Positions 39,716-44,172 of a stretch of 44,172 nucleotides of DNA are shown piece after piece. The stretch is from CAZVNZ01 sp964628515. GTDB lineage: Bacteria; Bacillota; Clostridia; Christensenellales; Christensenellaceae. The stretch spans positions 1-44,172 of the forward strand of contig CAZVNZ010000024.1 in NCBI GenBank assembly GCA_964628515.1. The letters run 5' to 3'. Position 1 is the first letter of the stretch. Every line of letters begins with the position of its first letter. The notes beneath the pieces are model-generated. The model ran no database searches, was not told the DNA's origin, and worked only from the letters and a program-made list of their open reading frames with translations. Both the position numbers and the translations under genes were made by a program.

Positions 39716-40357
39716 ATGTTAATAAATGATATGTGTATTGTAATTAAATGGTCAGATATAATCTCTACTGTTTCAACAATCGCAACTGTAATTGCAGTTA
39801 TTATTGCTTTAAATGCAAATAAAAAGGCAGAAAAGCAACTTGTTCTTGCATTAAAAATGCAAGAACAAAGCAAAAACGTGGATTTATTTGATAAGCGTGT
39901 GGAATTAATGGAAAAAGCAGATGAACTAAGTAAGCAAATCACTGGAAATGATGCTAAAATGGTTGTGCGCATAAAAATACTTTTTGATGGAACTACTAGC
40001 CAAAAGGTCGATGAGCTACTTAAAATAAAAGAAGAAAGAAGCAATTTATATTTGATTAAGTGCAAAATGTGGGAAGAATATTTTAAAAAAAATAATTTTA
40101 ATAAAAAAAGCGATATGCAAGATGCAATAAAAAACTATGAAAATAAAGAGATTGCCCTTGAGAAATTGATTGAAATATCAAGCAGACACACGCTAACATT
40201 TGGAACTATGGAAAATATAAATTATGGTGAGATTGTTCGAGAAATAGATGAAAAAAGCTCAAAAATAAATGAAAAATTAAAAGAAATAAAGGAATATATG
40301 GAGTTATTTATTTTAAAATCAATTGAACCTGTTAAAAGTCAGAATAGAGAATTGTAA
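39716..40357 (+). CDS. Single-span membrane protein with coiled coil, unknown
   Basis: A 213-aa protein. One transmembrane segment (about residues 12-32, DIISTVSTIATVIAVIIALN) is followed by KKAEKQLVLALKMQEQSKNV and LFDKRVELMEKADEL, a pattern frequent in small membrane proteins beside restriction genes. The remainder is charged and helical with coiled-coil character. Its layout parallels the protein at 37847. AAGGGGAAATTTTT precedes the start. Codon usage is A/T-rich like its two neighbours. No enzymatic motif is visible. Confidence 0.6.
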   Translation: MLINDMCIVIKWSDIISTVSTIATVIAVIIALNANKKAEKQLVLALKMQEQSKNVDLFDKRVELMEKADELSKQITGNDAKMVVRIKILFDGTTSQKVDELLKIKEERSNLYLIKCKMWEEYFKKNNFNKKSDMQDAIKNYENKEIALEKLIEISSRHTLTFGTMENINYGEIVREIDEKSSKINEKLKEIKEYMELFILKSIEPVKSQNREL

Positions 40358-40404
40358 ACTGCATTATTATAAAATATTTTAGCTTATAATTTAGGAGAAA
40401 TTAA

Positions 40405-43400
40405 ATGAAATTCACATTCAAAACCCTACCCTATCAAACCGAGGCGGTAAACAGTGTTGTGGGAATATTCAAAGGTCAACCCCACATCACCGACCACGAT
40501 TACACAAGGGATTTGGGAATAAAAAAGAAAAGGACAGAACCGCAAAAAGTGCAGATCGGCTTTTTCGGGGACGCTAAAAAAGTTGACGAACAATCCAATA
40601 TAGGCTGGAGCAATGCCGAAATTGTACATCAGGTTGATATTCTCGCTAATATTAGAGAAACCCAAACACGCAACAACATCAAGCTGTCCGAAGAGCTTAT
40701 CGGCGGGCTTGGTGCGTGTTCTCTTGATGTGGAAATGGAAACGGGTACAGGAAAGACCTATGTTTATATAAAAACTATGTTTGAGCTAAATGCAAAATAC
40801 GGGTGGAGCAAATTTATTGTTGTTGTGCCGTCTATTGCTATTCGTGAGGGTGTGAAAAAGTCCTTTGAGATGACAGAAGAACACTTTATGGAGCATTACG
40901 GTAAAAAGGCACGTTTCTTTATATACAACAGTAAAAACCTAAGTGAGCTTGATGATTTTTCAAGCAGTCCGGCAATAAATGTAATGATAATCAACATTCA
41001 AGCGTTCAATGCTCGTGGTGCTGATGCACGGCGTATTTACGATAAAATTGACGATTTTGGTAGTCGCAAGCCTATTGATGTAATAAAGGCAAACCGTCCG
41101 GTTATCATTTTAGATGAGCCACAAAAAATGGGTGGTGTTGCAACGCAGGCAGCTCTAAAAGAGTTTAATCCTTTATTTACGCTAAACTATTCTGCAACTC
41201 ACGCAAAACAAAACAATCTTGTATATGTCCTGGACGCACTGGATGCCTATAATAAGCGACTTGTAAAAAAGATTGAGGTAAAAGGATTTGAGGTAAAAAA
41301 CTTTAGGGGTACAGACCGGTATCTTTACCTCGAAAATATTATTGTATCTCCAACCAAACCACCAAAAGCAAAAATTGAACTTGAAATCAAGTACACCAAG
41401 TCAATTAACCGTGAAGCTCGCATTTTGGGTGTGGACGACAATTTATATGTGACATCAAATGAAATGGAGCAGTACAAAGAGGGATTTGTTATCAAGGAAA
41501 TAGACCCACTAAGCTCGACTGTTACTTTTACAAATGGCTTAACAATACGAAAAGGTGATGTTTATGGTGATATTTCTGAGGGAGATATGCGCCGCATTCA
41601 AATAAGAGAAACCATACTATCTCACTTTGAAAAGGAAGAACGGCTTTTCAATATGGGTATTAAGACACTCTCTTTGTTTTTTATAGACGAGGTGGCAAAG
41701 TACAGACAGTATGATGAAAACGGGGACGAGGTAAACTCAGAATATGGCAGAGTATTCGAACAAGAGTATACCGATATATTAAATGAGTATATTACCCTTG
41801 ATGAAACCCCTTATATACAGTATCTAAAAGGTATTGACGCACAGGATACTCACAAGGGATATTTTAGCATAGATAAAAAAACAGGCAGAATATCAAATAG
41901 TGAAACAAAACGTAATTCTGACGAAAGCGATGATATTTCCGCTTACGATTTAATACTTAAAAACAAAGAGCGTTTGCTAAACTTTGATGAACCGACACGA
42001 TTTATATTCTCTCACTCAGCATTGCGTGAAGGTTGGGATAACCCTAATGTGTTTCAGATATGCACATTAAAACATAGCGATAGTGTCACAGGAAAAAGAC
42101 AAGAAGTTGGTCGTGGCTTGCGTTTGTGCGTAAACAATGCAGGAACTCGAATGGATAAAGAGCAATTAGAGAACGCAGTACATGATATTAATAAACTAAC
42201 AGTAATTGCAAGTGAAAGCTACAGCGGTTTTGTTGCAGATCTACAAAAACAAATAAAAGAAGTGCTTTATGATAGACCATCCAAGGCAACAGCTACGTAT
42301 TTTGAGGGTAAAACAATTATGGTTGAAGGCGAGCCAACTGTTATTTCGGCAAGGCAAGCCAAAGATATTTATCGCTACTTGATTAAAAATGACTATATCG
42401 ATAACGATGATAATGTTACACCTGAATTTCGAACTGCGCTTGAAAACAGCACTCTTGCACCTCTGCCTGTGGAGCTTGCACCACTTGCTGATGGTGTGCA
42501 GTTACTCGTCCAAAGTGTATTTGACGAGAGAGTGCTTAAAGATATGATTGAGAACGGAAATGCTACCAAAGTCCCCGAAAATCCTTTAAATGATAACTTC
42601 TATAAAAAGGAGTTTCAAACTCTTTGGAGCTATATCAACCATAAATATGCTTATACAGTGGAATTTAAATCAGAAGAGCTTATTAGCAAATCTATCGAGC
42701 ATATAAACGAAAAAATGTATGTGTCGCAACTTCAATATACACGAACAATTTCTGAACAAAAAACCGATTTGGATGAGCACAGCATAGCACGTGGCGACAG
42801 CTTTAAATCTGCTAAAACTAAAACAGAAACCTTAAAACACGCACAATCAAGCCAAATCAAATATGATCTTGTTGGCAAAATAGCATACGGAACAACGCTA
42901 ACAAGGCAGACGATTACAGCTATACTCAAAGGTATTCGTGTGGATAAGTTTATGATGTTTAAGCTAAACCCCGAAGAATACATTGACAAAGCTATAAAAC
43001 TCATAAAAGAGATGAAGGGCGCAATGGTTGCTGAGCATATAGAGTATAACGAAATTGACGGTAGCTATGAAACTGATATTTTCACAATGGCAGGCAAAAA
43101 CGCTGACTATGCAAAGGCGTTTAAGGCTAAGAGACATATACAAGATTATGTTATCACCGATGGCACAGCCCAAAAGAGTAATGAGCGTAAATTTGCCGAA
43201 AGTCTTGAAGCAGCTGAAAACGAAGTATGCGTATATGCAAAGCTACCTAAAGGCTTTCATATTCCAACTCCTGTTGGGGATTATTCTCCCGACTGGGCAA
43301 TAGCATTTTATGAGGGTACAGTAAAACACATTTACTTCATTGCAGAAACTAAGGGCAGTATGGATAGCATGCACCTGCGCAAAATAGAAGATGCAAAAAT

Positions 43401-43503
43401 TAAGTGTGCCAAGCGACTATTTAACGAGCTGTCTACAAGTAAAGTGAAGTACCACGATGTAGATAGTTATCAAACGCTACTAAATGTTATGGGGAGTTTG
43501 TAA
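40405..43503 (+). CDS. res: Type III restriction enzyme Res subunit
   Basis: A 1032-aa protein with TTTAGGAGA 10 bases before ATG. The superfamily 2 helicase has DVEMETGTGKTYVYIKTMFE near residue 110, VIILDEPQKMGG near 233, LNYSATH near 268, SALREGWDNPNVFQI near 538 and RQEVGRGLRLCVN near 567. The C-terminal PD-(D/E)xK nuclease is seen as SPDWAIAFYEG near 962 and FIAETKGSMDS near 979. With Mod it cleaves DNA carrying two unmodified, oppositely oriented sites. Mod and Res are normally adjacent; here they are separated by 2560 bases and three genes. Confidence 0.93.
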   Translation: MKFTFKTLPYQTEAVNSVVGIFKGQPHITDHDYTRDLGIKKKRTEPQKVQIGFFGDAKKVDEQSNIGWSNAEIVHQVDILANIRETQTRNNIKLSEELIGGLGACSLDVEMETGTGKTYVYIKTMFELNAKYGWSKFIVVVPSIAIREGVKKSFEMTEEHFMEHYGKKARFFIYNSKNLSELDDFSSSPAINVMIINIQAFNARGADARRIYDKIDDFGSRKPIDVIKANRPVIILDEPQKMGGVATQAALKEFNPLFTLNYSATHAKQNNLVYVLDALDAYNKRLVKKIEVKGFEVKNFRGTDRYLYLENIIVSPTKPPKAKIELEIKYTKSINREARILGVDDNLYVTSNEMEQYKEGFVIKEIDPLSSTVTFTNGLTIRKGDVYGDISEGDMRRIQIRETILSHFEKEERLFNMGIKTLSLFFIDEVAKYRQYDENGDEVNSEYGRVFEQEYTDILNEYITLDETPYIQYLKGIDAQDTHKGYFSIDKKTGRISNSETKRNSDESDDISAYDLILKNKERLLNFDEPTRFIFSHSALREGWDNPNVFQICTLKHSDSVTGKRQEVGRGLRLCVNNAGTRMDKEQLENAVHDINKLTVIASESYSGFVADLQKQIKEVLYDRPSKATATYFEGKTIMVEGEPTVISARQAKDIYRYLIKNDYIDNDDNVTPEFRTALENSTLAPLPVELAPLADGVQLLVQSVFDERVLKDMIENGNATKVPENPLNDNFYKKEFQTLWSYINHKYAYTVEFKSEELISKSIEHINEKMYVSQLQYTRTISEQKTDLDEHSIARGDSFKSAKTKTETLKHAQSSQIKYDLVGKIAYGTTLTRQTITAILKGIRVDKFMMFKLNPEEYIDKAIKLIKEMKGAMVAEHIEYNEIDGSYETDIFTMAGKNADYAKAFKAKRHIQDYVITDGTAQKSNERKFAESLEAAENEVCVYAKLPKGFHIPTPVGDYSPDWAIAFYEGTVKHIYFIAETKGSMDSMHLRKIEDAKIKCAKRLFNELSTSKVKYHDVDSYQTLLNVMGSL

Positions 43504-43510
43504 AAAAGGC

Positions 43511-44172
43511 GAGTCTGTGAAAAAGTTTCTGTAAATAAGCCTTCTATGGTAGAATAAAAATAACCATAGGAGGCTATTAAAATGGTAAAGAAAAAAGGAA
43601 TAGAAATTACGGAAGGAAAAAGAAATATCATAGCAGGATTACTTGAGGAGTATGATATTAACAGTGCAGCAGACATACAAGAAGCGCTGAAAGACTTGTT
43701 AGGAGGAACAATACAAAACATGCTTGAAAGTGAACTAACAGAGCATTTAGGGTATGAAAGCCACGAAAGAAGCGAAAGCGATAACTACAGAAATGGCAGT
43801 AAAACAAAGAAAATCAGGTCAAGTGCAGGAGAATTTGAAATTAATGTACCTCAAGACAGAAATTCAACATTCGAGCCAAAGGTGGTAGCAAAATACAGTA
43901 AGGACATATCGGAGATAGAACGCAAAATAATAACGATGTATTCATACGGAATGACAACAAGGCAAATATCGGAACAAATAGAGGATATATACGGTTTTAA
44001 AGCATCAGAGGGATTAATATCGGATATTACAGATAAAATGTTACCACAAATAGAGGAGTGGCAAAACCGAGCATTAAGCGAAGTATATCCAATAGTATTT
44101 ATAGACGCAATACATTTTAGCGTAAGGGATAATGGAATAGTAAAAAAGAAAGCATGCTATACGATACTTGGA
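43511..44172 (+). mobile_element. IS256-family insertion sequence, left part
   Basis: The probable left terminal repeat begins GAGTCTGTGAAAAAGTTTCT at 43511, a typical IS256-family end, 7 bases after the res stop. The transposase gene follows and the right end lies beyond the window. A direct target repeat cannot be checked. Confidence 0.75.
43582..44172 (+). CDS. IS256-family (mutator-type) transposase, 3' end cut by window edge
   Basis: An open frame of 197 codons from ATG 43582 (AGGAGG site at 43568-43573) to the edge. It reads LGGTIQNMLESELTEHLGYE, NYRNGSKTKKIRSSAGEFEI and VPQDRNSTFEPKVVAKYSKD. Then come YGMTTRQISEQIEDIYG and PIVFIDAIHFSVRD, the last holding the first catalytic Asp of the DDE triad. 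These are hallmark IS256 family motifs. The full protein should be about 400 aa. Confidence 0.93.
   Translation, partial: MVKKKGIEITEGKRNIIAGLLEEYDINSAADIQEALKDLLGGTIQNMLESELTEHLGYESHERSESDNYRNGSKTKKIRSSAGEFEINVPQDRNSTFEPKVVAKYSKDISEIERKIITMYSYGMTTRQISEQIEDIYGFKASEGLISDITDKMLPQIEEWQNRALSEVYPIVFIDAIHFSVRDNGIVKKKACYTILG

Noticed and set aside
30749..43503. DISARM or BREX system
   Set aside because: No DUF1998 (DrmB), PglZ, BrxC-type ATPase or Lon-like protein is present; the methyltransferase and nuclease match type III Mod/Res.
1..44172. tRNA, rRNA, integrase gene or attachment site
   Set aside because: None was recognised on either strand, so the ends of the ICE and its integration site cannot be stated.

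Overview
The window is part of an integrative and conjugative element (ICE) from an AT-rich Gram-positive anaerobe, most likely a gut Clostridia. The transfer genes are of the clostridial Tn1549/CTn type (MobC, MOBP-type relaxase, PcfB, VirD4, Maff2, VirB6-like, PrgI, VirB4, NlpC/P60 hydrolase, giant methylase-helicase). Strong GGAGG ribosome sites, frequent GTG/TTG starts and TTGACA/TATAAT promoters fit Firmicutes. No integrase, attachment site, tRNA, rRNA or CRISPR array is visible, so both ends of the element lie outside the window. Nearly all genes are on the + strand.

Layout. 1-830: toxin-antitoxin debris (a Phd/YefM antitoxin cut by the window edge, a second antitoxin, a truncated toxin) and a 27-aa membrane peptide. 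890-9193: two small ICE accessory genes and a 2479-aa ArdC/LtrC-like, N6-methylase and SNF2-helicase protein. A complete tnpV gene is read in the +1 frame inside it, with its own ribosome site and terminator. 9213-11940: a broken DUF4143 ATPase next to a 25-bp tandem repeat, then an intact GmrSD-like (DUF262-DUF1524) restriction protein. 12046-14100: a Toprim/DUF3991 primase and a ParM/ParR-type partition pair, with parM split by a frameshift at a T run. 14248-19088: an oriT-like region, then mobC, relaxase, pcfB, an ArdC-like gene and virD4. 19021-21836: a Maff2 membrane gene interrupted by a complete group II intron carrying a reverse transcriptase/maturase; removing the intron restores the reading frame exactly. 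21839-30325: the mating-channel genes (VirB6-like, PrgI, VirB4, NlpC/P60). These are interspersed with a zinc-ribbon/lipoprotein cassette and two complete Phd-ParE modules; one module sits against a zinc-finger gene that has lost its start.

30526-43503 is a defence island: a small HTH regulator, a SLOG (DUF1273)-SNF2 helicase fusion, a DUF4391 protein, a REP-associated (RAYT) transposase, a type III Mod methyltransferase, three unassigned genes (two membrane/coiled-coil proteins and one with a HEPN-like motif) and a type III Res nuclease. RAYT-associated 20-bp palindromes lie in and around the RAYT gene, and one lies in frame inside mod. The middle, specificity-determining part of mod has base usage unlike its flanks. 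An IS256-family element begins 8 bases after res and runs off the right end.

How it works together. The relaxase, MobC and probably the ArdC-like, helicase and primase proteins process and replicate transferred DNA. VirD4, VirB4, VirB6-like, Maff2, PrgI and NlpC/P60 form the channel. ParM/ParR and the toxin-antitoxin pairs stabilise the element, and the restriction-type genes protect the host or exclude competitors. The most promising candidate for an undescribed system is 30526-43503, especially the SLOG-helicase/DUF4391 pair and the three genes between mod and res. The clearest unusual coding arrangement is tnpV inside the helicase.
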